Shown: positions 44,610 through 53,366 of the stretch, in pieces | Numbering within the stretch: the stretch's first letter is position 1 | How the letters are laid out: every line of letters starts with the position of its first letter | From: Nocardia puris | Lineage (GTDB): Bacteria; Actinomycetota; Actinomycetes; Mycobacteriales; Mycobacteriaceae | Direction of reading: 5' to 3' | Length of the DNA: 64,000 nucleotides | Assembly (NCBI RefSeq): GCF_003315035.1 | Contig: NZ_QNRE01000002.1 | Span: 62,001 to 126,000 of the forward strand | The notes under the pieces: model-generated | The model's input: only the letters and a program-made list of their open reading frames with translations | What the model was told of the DNA's origin: nothing | Databases searched by the model: none | Made by a program: the position numbers and the translations under genes

Positions 44610-44925
44610 GCGGGCCCCTTTCGTTCGTCTCTCTAACCATCTTCACCGAACGCCGGGCCGCGCGGACTATTCCCGAATGGCAGCAATCGATTCCGGTGCG
44701 CGGGAAAACTCAGCTCACACGGGGTCGTGCCCGGTGATTCGCCGACTGCGTGCCGATTTCAGCCCGAACCGTGCGACCATGGTCGGAGGTCGTGGACCAC
44801 GCCCGCCGCGTCACCGGGGACACGGGGGATTGGCCACGACCTAGCGGTGCCGCCGGGCAGGGGTGACCCTCCGGCGCCGGCCGTGTTGCGACAGCGAAGG
44901 TTAGGTTTTCCGTGAAGGGGGAACA
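44610..44925. other. intergenic region upstream of the ESX-associated operon
   Basis: 316 bases holding the divergent promoters of the MFS gene and the ESX-associated operon. No small gene is convincing. AAGGGGGA just before 44926 is the ribosome site of the EspC-like gene. GGTTAGG at about 44899 weakly resembles half an IdeR box. Confidence 0.45.
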
Positions 44926-45249
44926 GTGGACACGCTGAAGCTCGACCCGGCGGCGATGGCCGCCTACTCCGCGATGGCCAGGACGGTCGCCGAGCAGTTG
45001 GCCTCGGCGGCCTCGGCGGCGTCGGGTGCGGTGAATCCGCAGAAGCTGGACACCGATCTGGGGCTGATCGGCGCCGAGTTCGTCGCGCGGTTCACCAGCG
45101 CGGTGCAGGAACACACCCAGGCGCTGTCGACGGCGAGTCAGCTGGTCTCGGCGTACGACCGGGTGCTGCGCGACTACGACGAGCGGATGCGGGCCGGCGA
45201 CGCGTCGACCGCGCGGGCGCTGTCGCGGACCGAGGAGGAGTTGTCGTGA
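44926..45249 (+). CDS. EspC-like type VII secretion target (DUF2580-type)
   Basis: 107 residues from GTG 44926. It starts DTLKLDPAAMAAYSAMARTV, with Ala-rich amphipathic helices and a C-terminal YDRVLRDYDERMRAGD, which has the Y-x-x-x-D/E export signal of type VII substrates (YDERM-like spacing). No signal peptide. Length matches EspC-family helical hairpins. The stop overlaps the next GTG start (GTGA). Probably a secreted partner of the large downstream protein. No ESX ATPase or membrane core is present in the window. Confidence 0.7.
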   Translation: MDTLKLDPAAMAAYSAMARTVAEQLASAASAASGAVNPQKLDTDLGLIGAEFVARFTSAVQEHTQALSTASQLVSAYDRVLRDYDERMRAGDASTARALSRTEEELS

Positions 45250-46577
45250 GGCGGCTGAGCGGGTTGCGCAGGCGGCGTCCGGCCGAACAGGCCGCCGAGT
45301 CGCTGCCGGTGGTGAGCAACGATCCCACGGCCGATCCGCCGCTCATCGCGGCCCTGGTGCAGCCGATGTTGCAGCTGCGGGCCTCGCTGGGCACCGGCGC
45401 CACGCTGCCCGATCGCGCGATCACCGCCGCGCTGTCGACCGCGGCCACGCACGCGGCCGATTCCGAGGGGCCGCACCGCGAGGGGTTGCACGCCCTCGAA
45501 TCGACGTGGACCTCGCGCGGTGCCGACGCGGCCGTGCCCGCCCTGCGCACGACGCAGACCGAGATCGGGGAGATCTCCGATCGGGGCCCGGCGTATCTGT
45601 CCGTGCTCGGTGACGCGCAGGCCACGAGTGCGCGCGCGGCCCGGCGGGTGGATCAGATCATCGCCGACTTCCGCGCCGACGCCCGCCGGGTGCTGGCGGA
45701 AGCGACGACCGCGCCCGACACCGACGCGGTGATCGATCTGGCGGCGATGGCGCTGCGCGACGCGCTGGTCACGGTCGACGGCGCGCGCACGGAGATGAAC
45801 GGCCACACGCGGCGATTGGACGAGATGGGCCCGCTCACGGTCACCCGGCCCGGCGCGTTCGGCGACGGGCGCGGCGGCACCGACCCGTCGTACGCGATCT
45901 CGCCCGGCACGTACGGGACGATTCCCGGGACGAACGGTCAGGGGCAGCAGCTGGATCCGGCGCAGCTGGCGCAGTTGCAGTTGCAGCGGGAGCTGATCTC
46001 GGCCGGTGTGGAGCTGGGCACCTCGGCGATCTCGGCGGGCGTGGACATCGGCACCCACTTGATCGACAAGATCGTGGAGGTCGGCACGCACGCGATGGAC
46101 ACGGTCGCGGCGTCGGCGGACAAGGTGATCGACAAGGCGATCCCGGAGCTGATCAATCCCGGCAGCACGACGAACAACGGCGCGGGCACGCCCGGCGGTG
46201 GTCAGCAGTCGTCGCCGTCGCGGGTCATCGACTTCGGGGGCGGCGCCGCGCCGGGCGGCGGCGGGACCACGCCGGGTCAGAACGCGGGCGGTGCGCGCCC
46301 GGAGCCGCCGAAGCCGAGTTCCCCGCCCGCCACGTCGGTGCTGCCCGCGCCGGCCCCGCAGGAGAGCGCGCCCGCGCCCCGGCCCGATCCCGCGCCGTCC
46401 GGGCAGCCGGGTGGCGCGCACGGCGGTGTCGCGATGCCGCCGCCCGGCGGCGGCGATCAGGACCGCAGGCCGCGCGACGGCCAGCTGGGCGTGACCATTC
46501 CCGCGTCGGCGTTGATCCCCGAGACGGCCACCGTTCCGGCCGCCGTCATCGGCGACTTCGGCGATGACGCGCCCTGA
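45246..46577 (+). CDS. ESX-associated helical protein with Gly/Pro-rich tail
   Basis: 443 residues from GTG 45246. The first 190 are helical (ALVQPMLQLRASLGTG, VDQIIADFRADARRVLAEAT). A repeat-like amphipathic section follows (ELISAGVELGTSAISAGVDI, HLIDKIVEVGTHAMDTVAAS) near 250-295. Then come about 110 residues of Gly, Pro and Ala, and a terminal VTIPASALIPETATVPAAVI. This is the shape of nocardial EspA/EspE-like or PPE-like exported proteins, not a named family I can fix. It overlaps the EspC-like gene by four bases and the membrane-anchored gene by 14. Confidence 0.6.
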   Translation: MRRLSGLRRRRPAEQAAESLPVVSNDPTADPPLIAALVQPMLQLRASLGTGATLPDRAITAALSTAATHAADSEGPHREGLHALESTWTSRGADAAVPALRTTQTEIGEISDRGPAYLSVLGDAQATSARAARRVDQIIADFRADARRVLAEATTAPDTDAVIDLAAMALRDALVTVDGARTEMNGHTRRLDEMGPLTVTRPGAFGDGRGGTDPSYAISPGTYGTIPGTNGQGQQLDPAQLAQLQLQRELISAGVELGTSAISAGVDIGTHLIDKIVEVGTHAMDTVAASADKVIDKAIPELINPGSTTNNGAGTPGGGQQSSPSRVIDFGGGAAPGGGGTTPGQNAGGARPEPPKPSSPPATSVLPAPAPQESAPAPRPDPAPSGQPGGAHGGVAMPPPGGGDQDRRPRDGQLGVTIPASALIPETATVPAAVIGDFGDDAP

Positions 46578-47565
46578 TCCGGACGGGGCGAATCCAGGGC
46601 ACCGTCAGCCGAATCCGTTCGACACGGGCCTGCCGATGCTCCGGCTGCCCGCCCCGCCCGCCGGGAAGCGCCGCAAGCGCAAGTCTGGGCGATCCGCGCC
46701 GCGAGTGCGGACCCCGGAACAGGCGGGCCCGGTCGACCCGGCCGTGCCGAAACCCCTGAAGCGGCCGTCGCGCAGGCCCGACGCCGAATGGGCCGAATGG
46801 CTCGACCCGCCCGCCCGCCCCGCCGAGCCGCCGAAAGCACCACCCCAGCGGCGGCGGGTCCCGGAGGACGATCCGGTCGCCGACGATCAGCCCGAGCAGC
46901 GCCCGCTGCCGTCGGTGCCAGGCATCGTCGACCGCACGGGCGGCAATCCGGGTCCCGCGTTGCGCCGCCCCCGTCCGGAAGGCGCGCAGCAACAGCGTGG
47001 CAACAAGGTGCTCGCCGTGCTGATCCTGGTGGGCCTGTTCATCGCGGTGGGGTCCATCCTGTGGGCCGTGCTGCCGGACGCCTCGCCGCGCAAGGCGACG
47101 CCGCTCACCGTGCCGACCGACGGACCCGCCGGTCAGCCCACGTCGGAGCCGCCCACCGATCCGCCGTCGCCACTGGCGACGCCGGGCTGCCAGGAGCGGC
47201 GCGGCGGGGACGTGGTCTCGGGCACCGGCGCGGGCGGCACCCAGGACGGCCCGTCGGCGATCCTCGCGTTCGAACGCGCCTATTACGAGGCGCGCTCCGG
47301 TGCGGCGGCGCGCGCCGTCGTGGCCCCGGACGCGGCGGTGCCCCCCGCCGACCAGATCCAGCGCGGCATCGATCAGGTCCCGGTCGGCACCCGCTACTGC
47401 GTGCAGATCACCCGCACCGCCACCGGCGCGGGTGACGGCCAATCCCACTGGGTGGTCCGCCTGACCCAGCAGTATCCGGGCGAGGAAGCCCGCACCTTCG
47501 GTCAGATCATCACCACCCGAACCGAACTCGGCCGCACCCTGATCACCGGCATCTCCATGGCCTGA
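46564..47565 (+). CDS. membrane-anchored protein of the ESX-associated operon
   Basis: 333 residues. A basic, Pro-rich cytosolic half (RKRKSGRSAPRVR, then two PDAEWAEWLDPPARP-type segments) leads to one membrane helix at about 148-170 (VLAVLILVGLFIAVGSILWA). A Thr/Pro stalk and a compact extracytoplasmic domain of about 125 residues follow (ILAFERAYYEARSGAAARAV, IQRGIDQVPVGTRYCVQITR), ending GRTLITGISMA. The domain looks like the small NTF2-like or lipoprotein-type domain (DUF8176-like, from memory) often encoded with nocardial type VII targets. It overlaps the previous gene by 14 bases. Confidence 0.6.
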   Translation: MTRPDPDGANPGHRQPNPFDTGLPMLRLPAPPAGKRRKRKSGRSAPRVRTPEQAGPVDPAVPKPLKRPSRRPDAEWAEWLDPPARPAEPPKAPPQRRRVPEDDPVADDQPEQRPLPSVPGIVDRTGGNPGPALRRPRPEGAQQQRGNKVLAVLILVGLFIAVGSILWAVLPDASPRKATPLTVPTDGPAGQPTSEPPTDPPSPLATPGCQERRGGDVVSGTGAGGTQDGPSAILAFERAYYEARSGAAARAVVAPDAAVPPADQIQRGIDQVPVGTRYCVQITRTATGAGDGQSHWVVRLTQQYPGEEARTFGQIITTRTELGRTLITGISMA

Positions 47566-47571
47566 GGTTCG

Positions 47572-48381
47572 CTAACCCCAGGTGAGCGGGTCCAGGTGCA
47601 GGTAGAAGCGCAGCCGTTCGGAGTCGAGGGTGAGGCCGTAGCGGTGGGCGAAGTCGCGGTCGGCCTTCGCGGCGGACGGCTCGTCGGGCCAGGTCTCGCG
47701 TGAGCTGGCCAGCAGGAGGGCGATATCCGCGTAAGGGTCGGCGGTGCCGAGGCGGCCGAGGTCGAGGAATCCGGTGACGGTGTCCGTGGCCGGATCCACG
47801 ACGATGTTCGGCAGGCACAGATCCCCTTGGCAGACCACCGCATTCGCGCGTTCCTGGGCCAGCCGCGCGTCTATCCGCGCGGCCAGCCGGGCGAGCAGCA
47901 CGGCGGGCGGGGTGCCCACCTGCTCCTCGGGCAGGAACTCCGGGTGGACGGCGTCGCGGGCGACGACATCCTGGGCGAGCGCGAACATACGCGCCACGCC
48001 GCGGTCGAAAGGGCAGTCCGCGGTGGGCGTTTCGTGCAACCGCCGCACGGCGTCGGCTATCGACGCCCACGCCCGGCCCAACTCGTCGGCGGAGAGCGTC
48101 TCGGCGGTCACCCCGGGGACGGTTCCCGTGACGAGACAGGCGATTCCGGCGCCGGCGTGCCAGTCCAGCACCGGCGCACACGGGATGTCGTGCGCGCCAG
48201 CCCAGACCAGGCGTTCCCGCTCACCATCCAGGGCCGGGACATCCTGGTCCACAACGCATTTCGCGTAGCGTGATCCGTCCGCCGACCGGAAGACCCCGGC
48301 CCCGGATTCGCCGCTCGCCACCGGCGTCCATGCGGTGTCGGTGGGCAGGATCGACCGGTACCGCTCGGGAGCCTCCACCAC
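47572..48381 (-). CDS. APH(3'')-like aminoglycoside phosphotransferase with His-to-Gln change in the catalytic loop
   Basis: 269 residues from GTG 48381. Similarity to streptomycin 3''-phosphotransferases (StrA/APH(3'')-Ib) is strong: VASGESGAGVFR, YAKCVVD (K41), ERLVWAGAHDIPCAPVLDW, ADCPFDRGVARMFALAQDVV, and GFLDLGRLGTADPYADIALL with the metal-binding Asp (D207). The end LHLDPLTWG matches. The catalytic loop, usually C-H-G-D-x-C-x-P-N, reads CQGDLCLPN, so the His is Gln (Q185) while D187 and N192 are kept. Activity is therefore plausible but not certain. It is convergent with the ESX-associated operon. Confidence 0.85.
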   Translation of the reverse strand: MVEAPERYRSILPTDTAWTPVASGESGAGVFRSADGSRYAKCVVDQDVPALDGERERLVWAGAHDIPCAPVLDWHAGAGIACLVTGTVPGVTAETLSADELGRAWASIADAVRRLHETPTADCPFDRGVARMFALAQDVVARDAVHPEFLPEEQVGTPPAVLLARLAARIDARLAQERANAVVCQGDLCLPNIVVDPATDTVTGFLDLGRLGTADPYADIALLLASSRETWPDEPSAAKADRDFAHRYGLTLDSERLRFYLHLDPLTWG

Positions 48382-48496
48382 GCCTCGACACTATCAGGGG
48401 AAAGAATCGCACTCGCCGTGCCTGGCCAGGCGGCGCTCCAGACCTTCGAGCGGAACGGCGAGCGTCTTGTTGGGGCAGCCGTGCCCTGCCAGGCCG

Positions 48497-49213
48497 CTAC
48501 GCTGATCGCGACGGCGTGTCGCCAAGTAGCGGGACCGGGCTCGCGCCGACCGGCGCGGTGGTGGCGACCAGGTCGGCGGGCGGGCCCTCGGCCACCAGTC
48601 CGCCGTTCTCCAGCAGCAGGCAGTGATCGCTGGTCAGCGCCTCGTCGCGCTGGTGTGTCGCGTGCACGACGGTGGCGTCGAGATCGCGGATCAACGCCGA
48701 AATACGGTGGCGCGACTCGATATCCAGCCCGGTCGTCGGCTCGTCGAGGAGGAGCAGCTCGGCCTCCTGGGCGAGGGCTTGCGCGAGGAGGGCGCGCTGG
48801 CGCTGCCCGCCGGACAGGGTGTCGAGCCTGCGGTCGGCCAAGCCGGTGATGTCCATGCGGGCCAGGCATTCGTCGACGCGCTCGCGGTCGGACCGGCGCA
48901 ATCGCCGCCACGCGCCCCGGTGGGCCCAGCGGCCCATGGTCACCGTCTCGCGCACCGTGGTCGGGAGCGTGGACGGCACCGCGCTGTGCTGGACCACGAA
49001 CGCGATCCGCAGCCCCTCCGGTCGCTCGATCGCGCCCGTCATCGGCGGCAGGACGCCCGCCAGCGCCGACAGCAGCGTGGATTTGCCCGACCCGTTGTGG
49101 CCGAGCAATGCGGTCACCCGGCCCGCCGGAATCTCGGCGGTCACGTCGTGGACGGCCGCCCGCCCGCGGTAGCCCGCCGACAGCCCGGTCAGGCGCAGCG
49201 GCGTCGCTGTCAC
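48497..49213 (-). CDS. aztA: zinc ABC transporter ATPase (AztA-like)
   Basis: 238 residues from GTG 49213, GGGAG seven bases upstream. Walker A LGHNGSGKSTLLSALAG, Q-loop VVQHSAVPSTLP, signature LSGGQRQRALLAQALAQ, Walker B ELLLLDEPTTGLD and switch His in VVHATHQRDEAL are all intact. It is divergent from the permease-fusion gene and shares the Zur-like box, so it is the ATPase of the same metal importer. Members of this cluster (AztABCD) import zinc in actinobacteria and Paracoccus. Confidence 0.88.
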   Translation of the reverse strand: MTATPLRLTGLSAGYRGRAAVHDVTAEIPAGRVTALLGHNGSGKSTLLSALAGVLPPMTGAIERPEGLRIAFVVQHSAVPSTLPTTVRETVTMGRWAHRGAWRRLRRSDRERVDECLARMDITGLADRRLDTLSGGQRQRALLAQALAQEAELLLLDEPTTGLDIESRHRISALIRDLDATVVHATHQRDEALTSDHCLLLENGGLVAEGPPADLVATTAPVGASPVPLLGDTPSRSA

Positions 49214-49242
49214 AGTGTGTCTCCCGTCACCCAATTTTGGAA

Positions 49243-49257
49243 TGAAAACCATTTCCA
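49243..49257. promoter_or_regulatory. candidate Zur box in the divergent azt promoter
   Basis: TGAAAACCATTTCCA (flanked by A and T, making a 17-base imperfect palindrome) resembles the mycobacterial Zur consensus TGAAAATNATTTTCA. It is an AT-rich island between two divergent zinc-transporter genes, 18 bases before the permease ATG and 30 from aztA. Zinc repression of both directions is expected. Confidence 0.72.
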
Positions 49258-49274
49258 TCTTAAGGTGTCGCCCC

Positions 49275-51263
49275 ATGGAGTGGTTGATCGCCCCGTTCGA
49301 GGTGTCCTTCGTGGCGCGGGCACTGTGGGGCGGGCTGCTCGTGTCGTGCCTGTGCGCGATCGCGGGTACCTGGGTGGTGGTGCGCGGCATGGCGTTCCTC
49401 GCCGACGCGATGGCGCACGGGATGCTGCCGGGCATCGCCGTGGCCGCGCTGCTGGGCGGAAACCTGTTGGTGGGCGCGGCTTTCAGCGCGGGCGCGATGG
49501 CGCTGGGCGTCACGGCGCTGAGCCGCGACACGCGGTTCTCCGCCGATATCGGCATCGGGCTGTTGTTCGTCGGCATGCTGTCAGTGGGGGTGGTGATCGT
49601 GTCGCGGGCCCAGTCGTTCGCGGTCGACCTCACCGGGTTCCTGTTCGGCGACGTGCTCGCCATCCGCGACCGTGACCTGTTCTGGCTGGTCGTCGCGCTG
49701 CTCGCGGCCGCGGTGACGGCGGCGGCCGGGCACCGGGCCTTCCTCGCGGCGTCGTTCGACGAGCGCACCGCGCACACGCTGGGCCTGCGGCCGAAGCTCG
49801 CGCACGCGGCCATGGTCGGGCTCATCACCCTCGCCATCGTCGCCTCGTTCCACATCGTCGGCACGCTGCTGGTGTTCGGGTTGCTCATCGCGCCGCCCGC
49901 CGCGGCGATGCTGTGGGTGCACCGCATCCCGCTGATCATGCTGACGGCGGCGGGGCTGGGGTCGGCCGCGACGTTCGTGGGCCTGCTGGTGTCGTGGCAC
50001 GTCGGCACGGCGGCGGGCGCCACGATCGCGGCCACGGCCGTCGGATTCTTCTTCCTGTCCGCCGCGGCCTCGGCGCTGCGCGCGCGAATCAGGTTCGGCG
50101 GCAGGGGAACCCGAGTGGGTGCGGCGGCCGTCGTGGCGGCGGTGTCGGTGGCGGGCTGCGGTGCGGCGGGTCCGGTGGACGATGACGCCGAGCCGACGCC
50201 GCACGGGTACGTGGCGGGCGCGGAGGAGACCGCCGAGCCGAACCCGCGACTCGTCCTGGTGGACAAGGATTCCGGCGCGGTCCGCGTGCTCGACCTGCTC
50301 TCGCAGGAGGTCACCGAACTCGACACGGTGCCGGCGGCCGACCGGATCGCGACCGACCGGCGGCACGTGTACGTGTCGGGCGAGCGGGGCGTGACGGTGG
50401 TCGATTCCGGTTCCTGGCTGGTCGATCACGGTGATCACGTCCACTATTACCGGGCGCCCATCCGAGCGGTGGGCGCGCACGAGTCCGGGGACGTCGCCGC
50501 CGCCGCATCGGATTCGACGGTGGCGGCGCTGAGTTCGCCGGACGGTGGCGCGACACTGCTGGATCGTGCGGCCTTGGACAACGGCGAAGTACGCGAAATC
50601 GGTTGGCGCGCCGACGGTCCGTCCGTCCCTCTCGGCGAGCGCGTCCTGGTCGCCGATCCGGCGACCGGTGCGGTGACGGTCCGCACGCGGGAAGGCGCGG
50701 TCGAGTCCACGCTCGACGCACCCTGTGCCGAGGCGCGCGGGACCGCCGTCACCCGGCGCGGTGTCGTGTTCGGTTGCGCGGACGGCGCTCTCGTCGTCTC
50801 GGCGGACGGCGGCGCGTTCGCGGGCGAGAAGATCGCCTACCCCGCGCCGGTGCCGCCCGCGGAACGCGCGGTGGCGTTCACGCACCGGCCGAACAGCGCG
50901 ACGCTGGCCGCCGCGGCGGGCGATCGCGGGGTGTGGGAGCTCGACATCCGCAAGAAGACCTGGAGTTTCGTCCCGACGGGCGCGGTGGTCGCGGCGAACA
51001 CGCCGGGGGAGGGGGCCGCGCTGCTGGCCCTCACACCCGACGGAGTGCTGCGCGCCTACGACGTCGAGAACGGCACGGAGGTGAAGAGCGCACCGCTCGT
51101 CACACCGGGCGCAAGCGCCACGATCGCGATCGACACGAGTCGCGCCTATGTCAACGATCCCGTCGCACGAAAGGTTTTCGAGATCGACCACGCCGACCTG
51201 CGCGTAGCCCGCACCTTCGACCTGGATATCAGTCCCGGCCTCCTGGCGGAGACGGGCGAATGA
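49275..51263 (+). CDS. aztB: zinc ABC permease (AztB-like) fused in frame to a lipobox-containing propeller domain
   Basis: One open frame of 662 codons from ATG 49275. Residues 1-275 are an ABC-3 permease with about eight helices (ALWGGLLVSCLCAIAGTWVV, MAHGMLPGIAVAALLGG, TLLVFGLLIAPPAAAML). After RARIRFGGRGTR comes a second export-like segment, GAAAVVAAVSVAGC, with lipobox VAGC at 292-295. A 365-residue YVTN/WD-like propeller (RLVLVDKDSGAVRVLDLL, RHVYVSGERGVTVVDSG) resembles AztD. An internal GTG at 50115 with AGGGG upstream could start a separate lipoprotein, but there is no stop between the parts, so a fusion must also be made. The stop overlaps aztC (ATGA). Confidence 0.82.
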   Translation: MEWLIAPFEVSFVARALWGGLLVSCLCAIAGTWVVVRGMAFLADAMAHGMLPGIAVAALLGGNLLVGAAFSAGAMALGVTALSRDTRFSADIGIGLLFVGMLSVGVVIVSRAQSFAVDLTGFLFGDVLAIRDRDLFWLVVALLAAAVTAAAGHRAFLAASFDERTAHTLGLRPKLAHAAMVGLITLAIVASFHIVGTLLVFGLLIAPPAAAMLWVHRIPLIMLTAAGLGSAATFVGLLVSWHVGTAAGATIAATAVGFFFLSAAASALRARIRFGGRGTRVGAAAVVAAVSVAGCGAAGPVDDDAEPTPHGYVAGAEETAEPNPRLVLVDKDSGAVRVLDLLSQEVTELDTVPAADRIATDRRHVYVSGERGVTVVDSGSWLVDHGDHVHYYRAPIRAVGAHESGDVAAAASDSTVAALSSPDGGATLLDRAALDNGEVREIGWRADGPSVPLGERVLVADPATGAVTVRTREGAVESTLDAPCAEARGTAVTRRGVVFGCADGALVVSADGGAFAGEKIAYPAPVPPAERAVAFTHRPNSATLAAAAGDRGVWELDIRKKTWSFVPTGAVVAANTPGEGAALLALTPDGVLRAYDVENGTEVKSAPLVTPGASATIAIDTSRAYVNDPVARKVFEIDHADLRVARTFDLDISPGLLAETGE

Positions 51264-52168
51264 GGACCGCGGCGCTGTTCGGCGCGCTCCTGGCGGCCGC
51301 GCTGACGCTGACCGGATGCGACGGCGGTGGCGGCGACCGTCCCGAAATCGTCGTCACCACCAACATTCTCGGCGACCTCACGGCCGCCGTGGTGGGCGCC
51401 GCCGCCGAGGTGACCGTGCTGATGCCGCCGGACGCCGACCCGCACAGCTTCGCCGTCTCCGCGCGACAGGCCGCGACCCTGGAACGCGCCGACTTGATCG
51501 TGCACAACGGGCTCGGGCTCGAGGAGGGCGTGCTGCGCCACGTGGAGGCCGCGGCCGAGGCGGGCGTCACCACCGTCGCGGTGGGCGAGCACGTCGATCC
51601 GCTGCGCTACCGCCCGGAGGTCGGCAGCGGACGCCCCGACCCGCACTTCTGGACCGATCCGCGCCGCGTGCGCACGGCCGTCGAGGTGATCCGCGACGAG
51701 ATCCTCACCCACGTCGACGGTATCGACGCCGACGCCGTGCGCGACCGCGCGACCCGGTACCTCGGTGAGATCGACGGCTTGGACTCGTGGATGACCGAAC
51801 AGTTCGCGACGCTGCCCCCTGAGCGCCGCAAACTCGTCACCAACCACCACGTCTTCGGTTATCTGGCCCAGCGTTTCGGGTTCGAGGTGATCGGCGCGGT
51901 GATACCGGGCGGCACCGCGCTCGCCTCGCCCAGCCCGTCCGACCTGGCCGAGCTGGCCGGGGCGGTGCGCGCGGCCGGGGTACCCACGATCTTCGCCGAC
52001 TCCGCCCAGCCCGACCGGCTGGCGCGAGTGCTGGCCGAACAGGCGGGCCTGCACGTCCGCGTTGTCGCGCTCTACACCGAATCGCTCACCGGCCCCGACG
52101 GCGGCGCGCCCACCTACCTGGCGATGATGCGCGCCAATACCGAGTCGATCGTGCGCGGTCTCGCCTGA
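51260..52168 (+). CDS. aztC: zinc-binding lipoprotein of the cluster A-I family (AztC-like)
   Basis: 302 residues from ATG 51260. Lipoprotein signal with lipobox LTGC (C20). Periplasmic-type metal-binding fold with likely His ligands in PPDADPHSFAVSARQ, RPDPHFWTDPRRVR and VTNHHVFGYLAQRFG, and a final Asp in TIFADSAQPDR. These four positions are the standard zinc site. It lacks a long His-rich loop, as in AztC, where a chaperone delivers zinc. It overlaps the permease-fusion gene by four bases and is followed by aztD. Confidence 0.9.
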   Translation: MRTAALFGALLAAALTLTGCDGGGGDRPEIVVTTNILGDLTAAVVGAAAEVTVLMPPDADPHSFAVSARQAATLERADLIVHNGLGLEEGVLRHVEAAAEAGVTTVAVGEHVDPLRYRPEVGSGRPDPHFWTDPRRVRTAVEVIRDEILTHVDGIDADAVRDRATRYLGEIDGLDSWMTEQFATLPPERRKLVTNHHVFGYLAQRFGFEVIGAVIPGGTALASPSPSDLAELAGAVRAAGVPTIFADSAQPDRLARVLAEQAGLHVRVVALYTESLTGPDGGAPTYLAMMRANTESIVRGLA

Positions 52169-52202
52169 AACTCGCAGTGTCACAACGAAAGAGGAGCACC
52201 AC

Positions 52203-53360
52203 ATGCACATTCGGACCCGGGCGATGGCCCTGTCCGGCCTGCTCGCCGCGGCGGTCGCGCTGGCGGGCTGCGGCGCGGACGACGCGTCACCGGACGCGCG
52301 GGAACCCATCGCGGACCCGATCGCCCTCACCTACGACGGCGGCATCTTCGTGCTCGACGGAAACACCCTGGAGCTGAAGGGAACCACCGAACTCGAGGGC
52401 TTCAACCGGCTGAACCCGGCGGGCGACGACGACCACCTGATCGTCTCCACCACCGAGGGCTTCCGAGCCTACGACGCCACCGCGGCCGAATTCACCGACG
52501 TCGAATTCCCCGGCCCCAAGCCGGGACACGTGGTGCGCCACGCCGGCCGCACCGTGCTGTTCTCCGACGGCACGGGTGAAGTGATCGCGTTCGACTCCGA
52601 CGCGCTCGGCGAGGGCGAGCCGCCCACCGACACCTACAAGGCGGAGCAACCGCACCACGGCGTCGCGGTGGAACTGGCCGACGGCTCGCTGGTGCTCACC
52701 CTCGGCACCGAGGAGGCCCGCACCGGCATCGTGGTGCTCGACAAGGACCGCAAGGAGATCGCCCGCAACGAGGACTGCCCCGGCGTGCACGGCGAGGCCA
52801 CCGCCAAGGGCGAGACCGTCGTGGTGGGCTGCCAGAACGGCGTGCTCTACTACCGCGACGGCGTGATCACCAAGGTCGCCAGCCCCACCGAGTACGGGCG
52901 CATCGGCAACCAGGCCGGCAGCGACGCGTCGGCGATCGTGCTCGGCGACTACAAGCAGGACAAGGACGCCGAACTCGAACGGCCCGAGCAGATCGCGCTC
53001 ATCGACACCGAGACCGGCACGCTGCGGCTGGTCGGCCTCGGCACCAGCTACACCTTCCGGTCCCTCGGGCGCGGCCCGCAGGGCGAGGCGTTGGTCCTCG
53101 GCACCGACGGCGCCCTGCACATCATCGATCCGGTCGCCGGCACGGTCACCAAGAAGGTGCCGCTGTTCGATCCGTGGCAGGAGCCGCTGAAGTGGCAGGA
53201 GGCGCGGCCCGCGCTGTTCGTGCGCGAGGGTGACGCGTACGTGTCGGACCCGGCGAGCAAGACCGTCAAGCGCGTCGACCTCGCGACCGGCGAGGTCACC
53301 GCGACCGGCACGCTGCCGGAGAGCCCCAACGAGATCAGCGGCGTGCTCCACCAGCACTGA
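52203..53360 (+). CDS. aztD: AztD-like zinc chaperone lipoprotein (beta-propeller)
   Basis: 385 residues from ATG 52203, GAGGAG six bases upstream. Lipobox LAGC (C23). The rest is a repeated strand pattern of a propeller (YDGGIFVLDGNTLELKGTTE, FRAYDATAAEFTDVEFPG, YVSDPASKTVKRVDLATGEV). A His pair in AEQPHHGVAVEL and His in CPGVHGEATAKGE are candidate zinc ligands, as in AztD. By family, it hands zinc to AztC outside the membrane. It is 34 bases downstream of aztC and followed by a strong terminator. The aztB fusion carries a second, more divergent propeller. Confidence 0.88.
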   Translation: MHIRTRAMALSGLLAAAVALAGCGADDASPDAREPIADPIALTYDGGIFVLDGNTLELKGTTELEGFNRLNPAGDDDHLIVSTTEGFRAYDATAAEFTDVEFPGPKPGHVVRHAGRTVLFSDGTGEVIAFDSDALGEGEPPTDTYKAEQPHHGVAVELADGSLVLTLGTEEARTGIVVLDKDRKEIARNEDCPGVHGEATAKGETVVVGCQNGVLYYRDGVITKVASPTEYGRIGNQAGSDASAIVLGDYKQDKDAELERPEQIALIDTETGTLRLVGLGTSYTFRSLGRGPQGEALVLGTDGALHIIDPVAGTVTKKVPLFDPWQEPLKWQEARPALFVREGDAYVSDPASKTVKRVDLATGEVTATGTLPESPNEISGVLHQH

Positions 53361-53366
53361 GCCACG

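Noticed and set aside
44896..44912. IdeR-like box before the EspC-like gene
   Set aside because: Only the GGTTAGG half matches; the other half does not, and it overlaps the region expected for a core promoter.
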